64,000 nt of DNA from Polynucleobacter sp. MG-Unter2-18 (GTDB taxonomy: Bacteria > Pseudomonadota > Gammaproteobacteria > Burkholderiales > Burkholderiaceae): the NCBI RefSeq assembly GCF_018687675.1, contig NZ_CP061302.1:124001-188000 (forward strand), given 5' to 3'. The notes beneath the pieces are model-generated. The model was not told where the DNA came from. It saw nothing but the letters and a program-made list of their open reading frames with translations, and searched no databases. A program made the translations under genes and the position numbers. Shown in pieces: positions 28,791 to 40,115 of this stretch; position 1 is the first letter of the stretch; every line of letters begins with the position of its first letter.

Positions 28791-30559
28791 GGACTGTAGG
28801 TTTTTCAACTACGCCCAATCTAGTATTGCGTCTGCCGATGTGGCGGTCACGCCTAATGCTATTCATGTTGTTCTTCGTGTTCATGCTGCTGTTAATCCGC
28901 GCTTTTTGGATTCAGGGTCCGGGAAATGCTTTTTATGAAGCCAAAGGTGTACGTGGTACACAGCGTGAATTGGAATTACCTGCTTCACGTGGAAAGATAT
29001 TAGATCGCAATGGCCAAGTGATTGCTACGAGCTTAGAGGCAAAGTCGGTGATCGCTTATAACGATACTGTCCCCGATGATTTAGCCGCAGATAAGGTTCA
29101 GAAGTTAGCCAAACTATTGCAGCTAAGTGAATCTGAATTACGTAAAAAGTTAAAAGAGGATCGTAAGCAGATTTTTTTGAAACGCCAAGTAGATCCAGCT
29201 GTAGCGCAACAGATTAAGCAATTGGAAATTCCGGGCATTGGCTTAAATAACGAATATCGTCGCTTTTACCCAGAAGGTGAAGCGATGGCGCACGTTGTTG
29301 GCTTTACAAACGTGGAAGATCGTGGCCAAGAAGGCATGGAACTTTCAAGAGAAAAAGAATTGGCTGGGCACCCAGGCGCTCGTCGAGTAGTTGTAGATCG
29401 CCTCGGTCGCGTAGTTGAAGATGTTGCCATTTTGCAGTTACCGCAAAACGGTAAGGATTTGCAACTTTCTATTGACAGCAAGATTCAGTTTCTGGCCTAT
29501 AACGCTGTTAAAAATGCGGTTGAGCAGCACCGTGCAAGTGCTGGTGGCGCAGTCGTCTTGGATACGCAGACTGGCGAAATCTTGGCTTTAGCAAATTACC
29601 CGAGCTATAACCCAAACGATCGTAAGAAGTTAACGGGTGAGCAGTTACGTAATCGCGTTTTGACCGACACCTTTGAGCCTGGCTCAACAATAAAACCGTT
29701 AACCGTGGCAATTGCTTTGGAGAAGGGTGCCATCACACCAAATACCAATATGGTGATTGGTGCTAAGTACTTGGTGGGTCCAAAACCGATTACAGATACC
29801 CACCCTTACAGCAACTTAACTATTTCTCAAATTATTCAGAAATCTAGCAATATTGGTACGGCCAAAATTGCGATGAATAATTTATCTGCGGAAGAGATGT
29901 GGAATTTTTATACATCGGTTGGTTTGGGTCAGGCACCGAAGATTGGCTTCCCAGGTGCCGTAGCTGGTACGGTCCATCCCTATAAGAAATGGATGCCAAC
30001 AGATCAGGCGCGAATTTCGTTTGGCTATGGCATTTCAGGCTCACTCTTTCAGGTTGCTCGCGCGTACACAATCTTTGCGCGTGATGGCGAGTTAGTACCC
30101 CTTACGATCGAGCGAAGTCCAGATTTTAAGCCTGGTACACAGGTAATTTCTGCTAAGACAGCCATTGAGATGCGTAGCATGATGGAGTCAGTAACTGAGC
30201 CTGGTGGGACTGCCATTAAAGCGCAAGCTGAAGGTTATCGAGTTGGTGGAAAAACAGGTACAGCGCATAAATTAGTAGGTAAGGGCTATGGCAATAAATA
30301 CCGCGCTTACTTTGCAGGTCTAGCACCAATCAGCGCCCCTCGCATTGTGGTTGCCGTCATGATTGATGAGCCGACTGCTGGTAGTCATTATGGTGGTGAT
30401 GTTGCTGCGCCAGTTTTTTCCACTATTGTGAGTGAGACCCTGCGTACGTTAAATGTATTGCCAGATAGCAATATGAAGCAGATGACACTGCAGGATATAA
30501 ATCCTACAGAAATTCAGATTGCTACAGTGAAAACAAATGCAGCGGTTTTAAAAAGATGA
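28787..30559 (+). CDS. ftsI: Peptidoglycan D,D-transpeptidase FtsI (PBP3)
   Basis: A 590-residue class B penicillin-binding protein that cross-links septal peptidoglycan. An N-terminal membrane helix (about 22-40) is followed by a pedestal domain (RGKILDRNGQVIATS near 68-82) and the transpeptidase domain. The acyl-enzyme serine is S300 in SxxK (GSTIKP), with SSN in QKSSNIGTAKIA near 354 and KTGT in GGKTGTAHK. A strong AGGAGG ribosome-binding site precedes the ATG, inside the end of ftsL. The stop overlaps murE by 4 bases. Confidence 0.98.
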   Translation: MRTVGFSTTPNLVLRLPMWRSRLMLFMLFFVFMLLLIRAFWIQGPGNAFYEAKGVRGTQRELELPASRGKILDRNGQVIATSLEAKSVIAYNDTVPDDLAADKVQKLAKLLQLSESELRKKLKEDRKQIFLKRQVDPAVAQQIKQLEIPGIGLNNEYRRFYPEGEAMAHVVGFTNVEDRGQEGMELSREKELAGHPGARRVVVDRLGRVVEDVAILQLPQNGKDLQLSIDSKIQFLAYNAVKNAVEQHRASAGGAVVLDTQTGEILALANYPSYNPNDRKKLTGEQLRNRVLTDTFEPGSTIKPLTVAIALEKGAITPNTNMVIGAKYLVGPKPITDTHPYSNLTISQIIQKSSNIGTAKIAMNNLSAEEMWNFYTSVGLGQAPKIGFPGAVAGTVHPYKKWMPTDQARISFGYGISGSLFQVARAYTIFARDGELVPLTIERSPDFKPGTQVISAKTAIEMRSMMESVTEPGGTAIKAQAEGYRVGGKTGTAHKLVGKGYGNKYRAYFAGLAPISAPRIVVAVMIDEPTAGSHYGGDVAAPVFSTIVSETLRTLNVLPDSNMKQMTLQDINPTEIQIATVKTNAAVLKR

Positions 30560-32109
30560 TGGCAATGGTCTATATTGAACCCCATCTTTTAATTTCACAT
30601 CTACGTGATCTCACTTCAGCGAATGCAAAAGTGACTGCGGATAGCCGTCAAATTGATCCTGGCGATATCTTCTTTGCATACGCTGTTGGTCATGGTAATG
30701 CCCTGCGAGATGGTCGTGATTACATTGCAGCTGCCCTAGCAAATGGTGCAGCGGCAGTAGTGTTCGATCCTGCCGATGGTATTGCGAATGAATACTTAAA
30801 TAACCCAGGATGTTTTGCTGTCGAGAATTTAGCAGTCTTAGCTGGAGAACTCTGCGCGGAGTGGTATGACTACCCAAGCAAAAATCTCAATGTCATCGGT
30901 GTCACAGGTACCAATGGAAAAACCAGTATTACTCAGTGGCTGGCACAGGCTATGGATGAACCTAATCATCGCACTGCAGTATTGGGTACATTGGGTACTG
31001 GGTTTCCGGGTGCACTCATTCAGACTGGTTACACCACGCCAGATGCGCCGCAATTACAGACCCAACTAAAAGAATTGCTTGATAAAGGAGCTCAGAATCT
31101 TGCTATAGAGATTTCTTCTCATGCATTAGATCAAGATCGTGTTGCTGGATTGGATGTTCGTAGTGCTGTATTTACCAATTTGACTCAAGATCATTTGGAT
31201 TATCACGACACTATGGGGGAGTACGCTGAAGCAAAAGCAAAGCTATTTACATTGCCCCAACTTAAAAATGCTGTCATCAATTTTGATGATGTATTCGGGC
31301 GAGAATTGGCGATGAAGCTACTTGCTGGCGATGGTCCTCAAGTATGGGGCTATGCCTTAAGCAGTAATGCATTTAATGGATTTGAAAAATTTGGTGATCG
31401 TCTGAAGCGTAGCTATACGGAAAACACTTTATTTACAAATGCTGATTATAAATCTCAATTTAATTGCGATGCTATAGGCTCAAGCGCCATTCAGCTTGCG
31501 GTTTTGGGTGAATTCAATCTCAGCAATTGCCTTGCTGTTTGGACCGTTCTGCTAGCTCAAGGTATGAGTCTAGGGGATGTTTCTAAACGCATGAATAAGC
31601 TAAGTGCTGTTCCAGGACGTATGGAAGTGATTTGCCTGAATAAAGCGCAGAGAACTGAAGGCCCATTGATTGTGGTGGACTATGCACATACACCAGATGC
31701 CCTCACTAAAGCATTGACCGCATTGCGCCCAATTGCAAATCAACGCAATGGAAAAGTATGGTGTGTCTTTGGTTGCGGGGGTGATCGAGACTTAGGTAAG
31801 CGCCCCCAAATGGGTCGTGCAGCTCAAGAGTTTGCTGATCATATTGTGATTACAAGCGATAACCCTCGATCCGAAGATCCAGTATCCATTATTGCCATGA
31901 TTCAATCTGGTATGTCAGGTGATTTAGGAAATGTTCAAGCGCTACCTGATAGGGCGGCTGCCATTATGGCTGCGGTACGAAATGCTGATGTCAAAGATAT
32001 TGTCTTGGTTGCTGGTAAAGGCCATGAGTCAACTCAAGAAATCAATGGTAAGAAATTTGATTTTTCCGATCAAGAGCACATTCGATTAGCAGCAGGGGGT
32101 AGCGTATGA
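30556..32109 (+). CDS. murE: UDP-MurNAc-tripeptide synthetase (meso-DAP-adding)
   Basis: A 517-residue Mur ligase that adds the third residue to UDP-MurNAc-L-Ala-D-Glu. The ATP-binding loop is GVTGTNGKTS near 114-123. DNPR at 435-438 is the specificity motif for meso-diaminopimelate (lysine-type enzymes differ here), so the wall is predicted to contain meso-DAP. VDYAHTPDAL is also present. Several in-frame ATGs cluster at the start (30556, 30559, 30565). It overlaps ftsI and murF by 4 bases each. Confidence 0.97.
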   Translation: MMAMVYIEPHLLISHLRDLTSANAKVTADSRQIDPGDIFFAYAVGHGNALRDGRDYIAAALANGAAAVVFDPADGIANEYLNNPGCFAVENLAVLAGELCAEWYDYPSKNLNVIGVTGTNGKTSITQWLAQAMDEPNHRTAVLGTLGTGFPGALIQTGYTTPDAPQLQTQLKELLDKGAQNLAIEISSHALDQDRVAGLDVRSAVFTNLTQDHLDYHDTMGEYAEAKAKLFTLPQLKNAVINFDDVFGRELAMKLLAGDGPQVWGYALSSNAFNGFEKFGDRLKRSYTENTLFTNADYKSQFNCDAIGSSAIQLAVLGEFNLSNCLAVWTVLLAQGMSLGDVSKRMNKLSAVPGRMEVICLNKAQRTEGPLIVVDYAHTPDALTKALTALRPIANQRNGKVWCVFGCGGDRDLGKRPQMGRAAQEFADHIVITSDNPRSEDPVSIIAMIQSGMSGDLGNVQALPDRAAAIMAAVRNADVKDIVLVAGKGHESTQEINGKKFDFSDQEHIRLAAGGSV

Positions 32110-33554
32110 GTACGCCTATGACCACTCTTGCTCAAGTTCATGCCATGTTGCCAGGCAGCCAGCTGATTCACACTGATACAGAATCTGCACGAGAGATTGC
32201 TATTTCTCGTGTTGGCAGTGATAGTCGTCAGATTCAGTCTGGCGAATTATTTATTGCTTTAGCGGGCGAACGTTTTGATGCACACGATTTTTTGGGTGAT
32301 GTCGCTAAAGCCGGTGCAAGTGCAGCACTCGTTAGTCAAAAGGAAAAGTGCCCTATAAGCTTAGCTGCAGTATGTGTCCAAGATGTTAAGCAAGGTTTAG
32401 GTGAGCTGGCGAAGGCATGGCGTACACAATTTTCTATCCCCGTAGCTTTGGTAACTGGCTCAAATGGTAAGACCACCGTAAAAGAGATGATTGCTTCCAT
32501 CTTTAAGGCTGCTGTCGGTGAAGAACGCACACTGGTTACTAAAGGTAACTTCAATAATGATATTGGCCTGCCCTTAACCTTATTGCGCATGCGACTAACT
32601 GACCGCTTAGCGGTAATTGAGCTGGGTATGAATCATCCTGGTGAAACGGCAGAGTTAGCAGTCATTGCCCAAGCTAATATTGCTCTGATTAATAATGCTC
32701 AGCGAGAGCATCAAGAATTCATGGCGACTGTGGAGGCGGTTGCAAAAGAACATGGAAGCGCCTTAAGTTCGCTCCCTACAGACGGTGTCGCAGTATTTCC
32801 TGCGGATTCTCCATTTTCTGATGTTTGGTATCAAGCTGCTGCAGGTCGCAAGGTAATTGACTTTGCTTTGTCTGCTAACTCTGAATTATATAAGGCTTCT
32901 GTTTTAGGTAAGTTAACCGCTAACGGAAAAATTGAGATTGCAACAGAACTCGGCAAGATTGAGGTCCAGCTCAACACCTTAGGAAATCACAATGTGCGTA
33001 ATGCATTAGCAGCTAGCGCAGTTGCCTTGGGTGCTGGTTTAAGTTTGGAGCAAATTCAAGCAGGTCTGGAATCTTTTGTCCCAGTAAATGGACGTATGCA
33101 ATCCAAGCCTTTAAATGCAGATCGTACTTTGATTGATGATAGCTATAACGCTAACCCCGATTCTGTGAGAGCTGCTATCGATGCGCTTAAACAGTCTGGA
33201 AATACTTCTTGGTTGGTGTTGGGTGATATGGGTGAAGTTGGCGATCAAGGCCCTGGCTTCCATGAGGAGGTTGGCGCCTATGCTGCAGAGCAGGGCGTTA
33301 GCAAGTTATTTGCATTCGGAGAGCAGTGCAAATTTGCGGTGCAGAAATTTAATGAGTCACAGAAGTTTTCGCCTAGTAGTAGCGCTACTCATTTCGCTAC
33401 ATTAGATCAGTTGATTGAAGAGCTTAATTTGGCACTAGTAGACCACGAGTCAAGCAAGCAGCAGCATTTAGATATTTTGGTTAAGGGATCTCGTTTTATG
33501 CGTATGGAGCGTGTAGTGCATGCCCTATTAGAGGAGGCTAAAACATGCTCTTAA
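32106..33554 (+). CDS. murF: UDP-MurNAc-tripeptide:D-Ala-D-Ala ligase
   Basis: A 482-residue Mur ligase that completes the UDP-MurNAc-pentapeptide. The P-loop [15 protein letters not shown] is near 113-127, [14 protein letters not shown] is the diagnostic MurF segment, and [12 protein letters not shown] in the C-terminal third is highly conserved. It overlaps murE by 4 bases and mraY by 10. It supplies the soluble precursor that MraY, encoded next, attaches to lipid. Confidence 0.97.
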   Translation: MSTPMTTLAQVHAMLPGSQLIHTDTESAREIAISRVGSDSRQIQSGELFIALAGERFDAHDFLGDVAKAGASAALVSQKEKCPISLAAVCVQDVKQGLGELAKAWRTQFSIPVALVTGSNGKTTVKEMIASIFKAAVGEERTLVTKGNFNNDIGLPLTLLRMRLTDRLAVIELGMNHPGETAELAVIAQANIALINNAQREHQEFMATVEAVAKEHGSALSSLPTDGVAVFPADSPFSDVWYQAAAGRKVIDFALSANSELYKASVLGKLTANGKIEIATELGKIEVQLNTLGNHNVRNALAASAVALGAGLSLEQIQAGLESFVPVNGRMQSKPLNADRTLIDDSYNANPDSVRAAIDALKQSGNTSWLVLGDMGEVGDQGPGFHEEVGAYAAEQGVSKLFAFGEQCKFAVQKFNESQKFSPSSSATHFATLDQLIEELNLALVDHESSKQQHLDILVKGSRFMRMERVVHALLEEAKTCS

Positions 33555-34714
33555 TGTTGGCGCAATGGTTGCAAGATGATTTTGGATTTTTCCGAGTCTT
33601 TAGTTACATCACGTTTAGAGCAGTGATGGCAACATTGACTGCTTTGCTGATCGGTTTAGCAGCCGGTCCGTGGGTTATTCGGAAGTTAACCGCATTGAAG
33701 ATGGGCCAAGCAGTCCGTACAGACGGCCCACAAACCCACTTAGTGAAATCAGGCACACCTACGATGGGTGGTGTATTAATTCTGTTGGGTATTTTTATCT
33801 CCTGCATGCTGTGGGCTGATCTGAGTAATCGTTTTATTTGGATTGTGATGATTGTCACTTTTGGGTTTGGCTTGGTTGGTTGGGTTGATGATTACCGCAA
33901 AGTAGCGCGGAAAGATCCTAAAGGAATGGCCTCGAGAGAAAAATTCTTTTGGCAAACTTTGATTGGCTTATTTGCTGCTATTTATTTAGCTTTCTCTGTG
34001 TCCGAAGTAAATAACCTCAAAGTTTTGCAGCTGTTCTTTGATTGGCTTAAGAGTGGCTTCGCTTTGGACTTGCCAGCTAAATCAAATTTACTTATTCCTT
34101 TCATGAAAGAGGTAAGTTACCCACTGGGTGTTATGGGTTTCATCATTCTGAGTTACTTGGTCATTGTGGGAAGTAGTAACGCCGTTAATCTAACGGATGG
34201 ACTAGATGGTCTAGTGATTATGCCAGTCATATTAGTAGGCGCTGCTTTAGGCGCATTTGCTTATGTGATGGGTAATGCGATTTACGCAAAGTATTTATTG
34301 TTTCCTTATATTCCTGGCGCAGGTGAGCTCATGATTTTCTGTGGGGCTATGGGCGGTGCGGGATTAGCATTCCTTTGGTACAACACACATCCTGCTCAAG
34401 TATTTATGGGTGACGTTGGTGCACTTGCACTAGGTGGTGCGCTCGGCACTATTGCTGTGATTGTCCGTCAGGAAATCGTGCTCTTTGTTATGGGTGGGAT
34501 ATTCGTGGCAGAAACACTGTCAGTGATGCTGCAAGTTTTCTGGTTCAAATTTACTAAGAAGCGTTTTGGTGAAGGTCGTCGTATTTTTAGGATGGCCCCA
34601 CTGCATCACCATTTCGAATTGGGTGGCTGGCGCGAAACGCAAGTTGTAGTTCGTTTCTGGATCATCACCATTTTATTAGTTCTCATTGGCCTCTCCAGCC
34701 TGAAATTAAGGTAA
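33545..34714 (+). CDS. mraY: Phospho-MurNAc-pentapeptide transferase
   Basis: A 389-residue, roughly ten-helix inner-membrane enzyme that makes lipid I from UDP-MurNAc-pentapeptide and undecaprenyl phosphate. Conserved cytoplasmic loops are visible: [12 protein letters not shown], the aspartate-rich WVDDYRK, the [12 protein letters not shown] block, [10 protein letters not shown] and the histidine cluster [11 protein letters not shown]. Length is slightly longer than the E. coli enzyme owing to a middle loop. It overlaps murF by 10 bases; murD starts 10 bases after. Confidence 0.98.
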   Translation: MLLMLAQWLQDDFGFFRVFSYITFRAVMATLTALLIGLAAGPWVIRKLTALKMGQAVRTDGPQTHLVKSGTPTMGGVLILLGIFISCMLWADLSNRFIWIVMIVTFGFGLVGWVDDYRKVARKDPKGMASREKFFWQTLIGLFAAIYLAFSVSEVNNLKVLQLFFDWLKSGFALDLPAKSNLLIPFMKEVSYPLGVMGFIILSYLVIVGSSNAVNLTDGLDGLVIMPVILVGAALGAFAYVMGNAIYAKYLLFPYIPGAGELMIFCGAMGGAGLAFLWYNTHPAQVFMGDVGALALGGALGTIAVIVRQEIVLFVMGGIFVAETLSVMLQVFWFKFTKKRFGEGRRIFRMAPLHHHFELGGWRETQVVVRFWIITILLVLIGLSSLKLR

Positions 34715-34724
34715 GCCAAAGAAT

Positions 34725-36344
34725 ATGCATAACTTAGACCAAGCCTTCGCTAACCCAGATCTCATCGCAGATGAGGGGTATCAAGCACCCCAACATTTCT
34801 TGATCTTAGGATTGGGTGAATCTGGCTATGCTATGGCCAAATGGTGTTTGCGGAATGCTGCAAAGGTCAGTCTGGCCGATACACGGGATCGTGAAAATCT
34901 GAATGAGCGACAAAAGGCCTGGTTAGCAGATCTTGAATTTGCTGGACTCCAAGATGCTAATTTTGGTCCTTTGGACGACTTCAATCTAAAAAATATTGAA
35001 GTTATTGGAATGAGCCCTGGTTTATCACCACTTCAAGAGCCAGCAGCTTCTTTCTTGGCTAAAGCAGAGGAATTGAGTATTGATATCTGGGGGGAATTAG
35101 AATTCTTTGCCAGAGCCATTGCTGCATTAGATCGCATGGCCCAGGTTAAACACTCACAATACAAACCTGCTGTATTGGCCATCACTGGAACAAATGGAAA
35201 GACAACCACAACGGCCTTGACAGGGCAGTTGTGCGAACGCGCTGGCAAGAAAGTTGCTGTAGCTGGCAATATCAGCCCAGCAGCGTTGGATAAGTTGATG
35301 TCTTGTTTGGATGAGTCCGATCAAGTTGCCGATATGCCTGAGATATGGGTACTTGAGTTATCTAGCTTCCAACTGGTTTACACGCGTACCTTTAATGCAA
35401 CAGCAGCGACTGTATTAAACATTACGCAAGATCACCTGGATTGGCATGGAGATATGCAGGCTTATGTTGAGGCAAAAGCTAATATCTTTGGTCGAGACAC
35501 TGTCTGCATCTTGAATCGCGATGATGCGCTGGTCACGAATCTACTTACTGACGAGCAGAAATCCAATAAATCAGTGATTACTTTTGGTGCTGGCCGTCCT
35601 GATGAGCAGGGTACTTTTGGCATAGAACATGATCTGCGTGCTGGTGGAATTGATTGGTTAGTCTGGGCTGAAGTGGATGAAGATCTTGAGCCACAACCGA
35701 AGCGTCGCCGTAAAGCAGTTGTCGTAGAGGATGAACCATTAAGGCTCAAGCGATTAATACCTGCAGATGCTTTACGGATTCGCGGTCGCCACAATGCTTT
35801 AAATGCCTTAGCTGCATTAGCCTTGGCACGATCAGCTGGTTTACCGATGAATCTACTTTTACACGGTTTACGGGATTACCATGGCGAGCCTCATCGTGTT
35901 CAAAGTGTTTCGATTGTGTCGAATGTTGAATATGTGGACGATAGTAAGGGCACTAATGTAGGAGCAACGGTAGCTGCTCTAAATGGTTTAAGTGCCAATG
36001 AGCCTGGTAAGCGGATCTGGTTAATTGCTGGTGGTGAAGGTAAGGGCCAAGACTTTAGCCCCCTACGCGATCCTACATTACGTTTTGTAAAAGGTGTTTT
36101 CCTCATTGGCAAAGACGCCCCAATCATTGCTGAAGCTTTGGGCGATTCAGTGCCGTGTGTCATGAGCGAGACTCTGCAAAACGCAGTAGCACAAGCAGCA
36201 AAACAAGCTCAGTCAGGCGATATCGTATTGCTATCGCCGGCTTGTGCCAGCTTTGATCAGTTCAGTGATTATGTTGCACGTGCTGAGGCATTTGTTTCTG
36301 AAGTTCAGGAACTAGGAATGCAATTTGAAGGAGCCGATGCATGA
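34725..36344 (+). CDS. murD: UDP-MurNAc-L-alanine:D-glutamate ligase, enlarged
   Basis: A 539-residue Mur ligase that adds D-glutamate. The P-loop ITGTNGKTTTTAL is near 153-165, and YVDDSKGTNVGA and LLSPACASFDQF are standard MurD blocks. It is about 100 residues longer than the E. coli enzyme. Much of the extra length lies in the central domain near 310-345, including a charged, probably disordered stretch with KRRRK flanked by acidic residues. A second extra stretch precedes the P-loop. Burkholderiales MurD proteins are known to be long, so this is a lineage trait rather than a fusion. It overlaps ftsW by 4 bases. Confidence 0.96.
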   Translation: MHNLDQAFANPDLIADEGYQAPQHFLILGLGESGYAMAKWCLRNAAKVSLADTRDRENLNERQKAWLADLEFAGLQDANFGPLDDFNLKNIEVIGMSPGLSPLQEPAASFLAKAEELSIDIWGELEFFARAIAALDRMAQVKHSQYKPAVLAITGTNGKTTTTALTGQLCERAGKKVAVAGNISPAALDKLMSCLDESDQVADMPEIWVLELSSFQLVYTRTFNATAATVLNITQDHLDWHGDMQAYVEAKANIFGRDTVCILNRDDALVTNLLTDEQKSNKSVITFGAGRPDEQGTFGIEHDLRAGGIDWLVWAEVDEDLEPQPKRRRKAVVVEDEPLRLKRLIPADALRIRGRHNALNALAALALARSAGLPMNLLLHGLRDYHGEPHRVQSVSIVSNVEYVDDSKGTNVGATVAALNGLSANEPGKRIWLIAGGEGKGQDFSPLRDPTLRFVKGVFLIGKDAPIIAEALGDSVPCVMSETLQNAVAQAAKQAQSGDIVLLSPACASFDQFSDYVARAEAFVSEVQELGMQFEGADA

Positions 36345-37612
36345 GTTTGAAGGAAAAACTTTTTCCTGAGAATCGCTTGGGTCTTGGTCGCTTCTGGAAT
36401 TTTTCTAGAGGCGGAATAGACAATTTCCGCAGTGGCTTGAGGGATGCAGTTTCTGGTGTCGAGCAAACTCGCTCACGCATGATGGACTATGACCAGCTGT
36501 TGGTTTGGGCGGTGCTCTCTTTAGCCCTCATCGGTCTAGTCATGGTGTACTCAGCCTCCATTACTTTGGCAGATGGCCCTAAGTACGCAAATTACAGTAG
36601 TAATTTTTTCTTAATTCGTCATTGCATTTCATTAGCAATCGCAATTAGTGTTGCCATTTGGGTATTTAAGATCCCAACTCACGTATGGGATCGCTATTCT
36701 CCAATCATTTTTGGATTCACCGTCTTGCTATTGATTGCCGTGCTTATTCCTGGTATTGGAAAAGGCGTGAATGGTGCCAAACGTTGGATTCCATTGGGTC
36801 TCATGAACTTCCAGCCATCTGAATTAATGAAGTTTGCTGCAGTGATATTTGCTGCAAGCTATACAGTTCAACGCCAAGAATATCTCCACTCATTTGTTAA
36901 GGGCATGCTACCAATGGGTATTGCTGTCGCCTTAGTTGGCGGCTTACTGATGGCTGAGCCAGATATGGGTGCACTCGTAGTGATATCGCTCATTGCATTT
37001 GGAATTTTATTTTTAGGTGGCATCAACGCCAAATTATTTGGTGGACTATTGGCTGTCGGAATTTTAAGTGCCGTGACAATCATTGCCTTCTCACCTTTCC
37101 GTCAAAAGCGAATCATGGCTTTTATTGATCCTTGGCAAGTCGACAATGCAGCAAATAAAGGCTATCAATTAACCCACTCTCTGATGGCATTTGGTCGTGG
37201 AGAATGGTTTGGCCTTGGTCTAGGTGGTAGCGTTGAAAAATTACACTACCTGCCTGAGGCGCATACCGATTTCATCATGGCGGTGATTGGTGAAGAGCTC
37301 GGATTTGTCGGTGTAGTGGTGATGATCTTCTTGTTCTACTGGATCGTGCGTCGCGCATTCCTGATTGGCCGCACTGCTTTGCAATTAGATCGCAGTTTTG
37401 CGGGTCTTGCTGCTAAAGGTGTTGCGATATGGATTGGTTGGCAAGCATTTATCAATATGGGTGTGAACTTAGGTTTGCTTCCTACAAAAGGCTTAACACT
37501 TCCACTAGTAAGTTATGGCGGCTCAGGAATACTAATGAATGCTGTTGCCATTGCAATGCTACTTCGGATTGATTACGAAAACCGAATCTTAATGCGGGGT
37601 GGCAAGCTATGA
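36341..37612 (+). CDS. ftsW: Septal peptidoglycan polymerase FtsW
   Basis: A 423-residue SEDS-family glycosyltransferase of the divisome with about ten membrane helices; it polymerises lipid II with FtsI. The conserved aspartate-bearing region FIDPWQVDNAANKGYQ, HTDFIMAVIGEELGF and the C-terminal SYGGSGILMN are all present. An N-terminal cytoplasmic tail of about 50 residues is longer than in E. coli. The gene overlaps murD and murG by 4 bases each. Confidence 0.97.
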   Translation: MSLKEKLFPENRLGLGRFWNFSRGGIDNFRSGLRDAVSGVEQTRSRMMDYDQLLVWAVLSLALIGLVMVYSASITLADGPKYANYSSNFFLIRHCISLAIAISVAIWVFKIPTHVWDRYSPIIFGFTVLLLIAVLIPGIGKGVNGAKRWIPLGLMNFQPSELMKFAAVIFAASYTVQRQEYLHSFVKGMLPMGIAVALVGGLLMAEPDMGALVVISLIAFGILFLGGINAKLFGGLLAVGILSAVTIIAFSPFRQKRIMAFIDPWQVDNAANKGYQLTHSLMAFGRGEWFGLGLGGSVEKLHYLPEAHTDFIMAVIGEELGFVGVVVMIFLFYWIVRRAFLIGRTALQLDRSFAGLAAKGVAIWIGWQAFINMGVNLGLLPTKGLTLPLVSYGGSGILMNAVAIAMLLRIDYENRILMRGGKL

Positions 37613-38682
37613 CCAAGCCATCGATACTGATTATGGCCGGTGGCACTGGAGGGCATATTTTCCCGGGGTTAGCTGTTGCTGAATATCTGCGAATTTGTGG
37701 CTGGAATGTATCTTGGCTTGGCAATCAAAGCGGGATGGAGTTTCGCTTAGTAAAAGCTTGTGACTTCCCATTTGAGGCGGTTAACTTTGGTGGCTTGCGC
37801 GGTAAGGGTATCAAAGCAACATTGATGTTGCCATTCAATCTTGCAAGAGCTTGTATGCAGAGTTGGAAGATCATGCGCCGCATTAAACCAAATGTAGTTT
37901 TAGGTATGGGTGGTTACATCACTTTTCCTGGTGGCTTGATGACAAAATTCTTGAAGAAGCCATTGGTTTTACATGAAGCTAATTCTGTGGCGGGAAGTGC
38001 TAACCGTGCTTTAGCCAAAATTGCTATGCGTACCTTGACTGGATTTCCAGATACGATGACTCATGCTGAGTGGGTAGGTAATCCAATCCGTGAAGAATTT
38101 GAAACTGTGGCCGCCCCAGCAAAACGCTATGAAGAGCGCACGGGCCCTCTCTCAATTCTGGTGGTAGGCGGAAGTTTGGGTGCTGCTGCCTTAAATGAAG
38201 TCATCCCAGCGGCTTTGGCATTGATGGATAAAAATGCGCGACCTCATGTAATTCATCAGGCGGGTGATAAGCATCTCGCTGATCTACAACAGCGCTATAC
38301 AAATTTAGGTGTTGCTGCTGATATTCGCCCTTTTATTGACGATATGCCCAGTGCCTATGCCCAAGCAGATCTAGTGATCTGCCGCTCTGGTGCAATGACC
38401 GTTTCAGAGATCGCAGCTTGTGGCGTTGCATCTTGTTTAATTCCATTTCCATATGCGATTGATGATCATCAGACTGCAAATGCACGATTTTTATCTGATG
38501 CAGATGCGGCAATTTTATTGTCACAACAAGATCTCAACCCACAGGATCTGGCATCCATGATTCAAAACTTGAGTCGCCAAGATTTACAAGTGATGGCTAA
38601 GCGTGCGCATGCTTTAGCAAAGCCTCATGCAACCCAGCGTGTGGCCGAAGTATGTGCAGACTGTGCAGGAGTGGGTATATGA
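37609..38682 (+). CDS. murG: Lipid II synthase MurG
   Basis: A 357-residue peripheral membrane GT28 glycosyltransferase that adds GlcNAc to lipid I. The N-terminal glycine-rich [16 protein letters not shown] binds the lipid substrate, [13 protein letters not shown] is the middle G-loop, and [15 protein letters not shown] is the UDP-GlcNAc site. The TGA stop overlaps the murC ATG (ATGA at 38679-38682). Confidence 0.98.
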   Translation: MTKPSILIMAGGTGGHIFPGLAVAEYLRICGWNVSWLGNQSGMEFRLVKACDFPFEAVNFGGLRGKGIKATLMLPFNLARACMQSWKIMRRIKPNVVLGMGGYITFPGGLMTKFLKKPLVLHEANSVAGSANRALAKIAMRTLTGFPDTMTHAEWVGNPIREEFETVAAPAKRYEERTGPLSILVVGGSLGAAALNEVIPAALALMDKNARPHVIHQAGDKHLADLQQRYTNLGVAADIRPFIDDMPSAYAQADLVICRSGAMTVSEIAACGVASCLIPFPYAIDDHQTANARFLSDADAAILLSQQDLNPQDLASMIQNLSRQDLQVMAKRAHALAKPHATQRVAEVCADCAGVGI

Positions 38683-40115
38683 AACATATCGTTCAGCAAA
38701 TCCATTTTGTTGGTATTGGCGGCGTAGGCATGAGTGGTATTGCCGAAGTTTTACTGAACCTCGGATATCAGGTATCGGGATCCGATTTGGCTGAAGGTGC
38801 TGTAACAAAGCGCCTACAGGATTTGGGTGCAGTTATTCATATTGGACATGACTCTAAAAATATTGGTACTGCAGAGGCAGTAGTGATTTCTACTGCAGTT
38901 GCGGGAAATAACCCCGAAGTGCTAGCTGCTCGTGCAGCTAAAGTTCCTGTTATTCAGCGGGCTGTCATGCTCGGTGAGCTTATGCGTTTAAAGCAGGGTA
39001 TTGCGATTGCAGGTACTCATGGCAAAACAACGACAACTAGTTTAGTTGCCTCAGTCTTGGCTGAGGGTGGTTTAGACCCCACTTTCGTTATTGGGGGCAA
39101 GCTAAATTCTGCAGGTGCTAATGCACGCTTAGGTCAGGGTGAATTCATTGTCGTTGAGGCAGACGAGTCTGATGCCTCTTTCTTGCAATTATTTCCAGCG
39201 ATGGAGGTAGTTACCAATATCGATGCTGATCATATGGATACCTATCAGCATGATATGGCCAGATTGAAGCAGGCTTTTGTGCAGTTTATTCAGCGTATGC
39301 CTTTTTACGGTGTTGCTGTTCTGTGCATTGATGATTCCAACGTTCGAGATATTATTCCGTTTGTATCTCAGCCAGTATTGCGATATGGCTTATCTGATGA
39401 TGCGGATATTCGTGCAAGTAATGTGCGGGCTGAAGGTACTCATATGCACTTTACGGTTGATCGTAAAACTGTACGTCGTCATGGCAATAAGCCAGGTCGT
39501 CTTGAGGTGCAATTAAATTTGCCCGGCTTACACAATGTTCAAAATGCCTTAGCAGCAATTGGTATTGCAACGGAATTAGGTGTTAGCGATGAGGCTATCG
39601 TGAAGGCTTTATCTGAATTTAGTGGCGTTGGTCGCCGCTTCCAAAGGTATGGCGAAATTCCTTTGGCATCTGGTGGAAGCTTCACATTAATAGATGATTA
39701 CGGGCACCACCCTGTTGAAATGGCAGCTACTTTATCTGCAGCCCGTGGGGCTTACCCTGACCGTCGCTTGGTATTGGCATTTCAACCACATCGTTTTACA
39801 AGAACTCGTGATTGCTTCGGTGAATTTGTGCAGGTTCTCAAAAACTTTGATGCACTAGTGTTAACCGAGGTATATCCAGCTGGTGAGGCAAAGATTCGGG
39901 GTGCGGATGGACAAAGTCTTATGAAAGCTGCTCTCACTACTGATAAGACAATTGCTTCCTCCTTAGATAGTGCAGCCGTGGCTTTTGCGTCAAGTGTTGC
40001 AGAAATGCCAGAAAAACTTAGCACTTTATTGCGTGATGGTGATGTCTTAATCACGATGGGCGCTGGCTCGATCTCTGGATTGCCTCATGTACTGGCGGAG
40101 ACGAAACATGTCTAA
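38679..40115 (+). CDS. murC: UDP-MurNAc:L-alanine ligase
   Basis: A 478-residue Mur ligase that adds the first amino acid to UDP-MurNAc. The N-terminal [18 protein letters not shown] binds the UDP moiety, and the P-loop is [12 protein letters not shown] near 110-121. DDYGHHPVE near 345 is a signature of MurC. I chose the ATG at 38679, which forms an ATGA overlap with murG, over the longer frame from 38652, which lacks conserved sequence before KHIVQQ. The gene overlaps ddl by 8 bases. Confidence 0.97.
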   Translation: MKHIVQQIHFVGIGGVGMSGIAEVLLNLGYQVSGSDLAEGAVTKRLQDLGAVIHIGHDSKNIGTAEAVVISTAVAGNNPEVLAARAAKVPVIQRAVMLGELMRLKQGIAIAGTHGKTTTTSLVASVLAEGGLDPTFVIGGKLNSAGANARLGQGEFIVVEADESDASFLQLFPAMEVVTNIDADHMDTYQHDMARLKQAFVQFIQRMPFYGVAVLCIDDSNVRDIIPFVSQPVLRYGLSDDADIRASNVRAEGTHMHFTVDRKTVRRHGNKPGRLEVQLNLPGLHNVQNALAAIGIATELGVSDEAIVKALSEFSGVGRRFQRYGEIPLASGGSFTLIDDYGHHPVEMAATLSAARGAYPDRRLVLAFQPHRFTRTRDCFGEFVQVLKNFDALVLTEVYPAGEAKIRGADGQSLMKAALTTDKTIASSLDSAAVAFASSVAEMPEKLSTLLRDGDVLITMGAGSISGLPHVLAETKHV

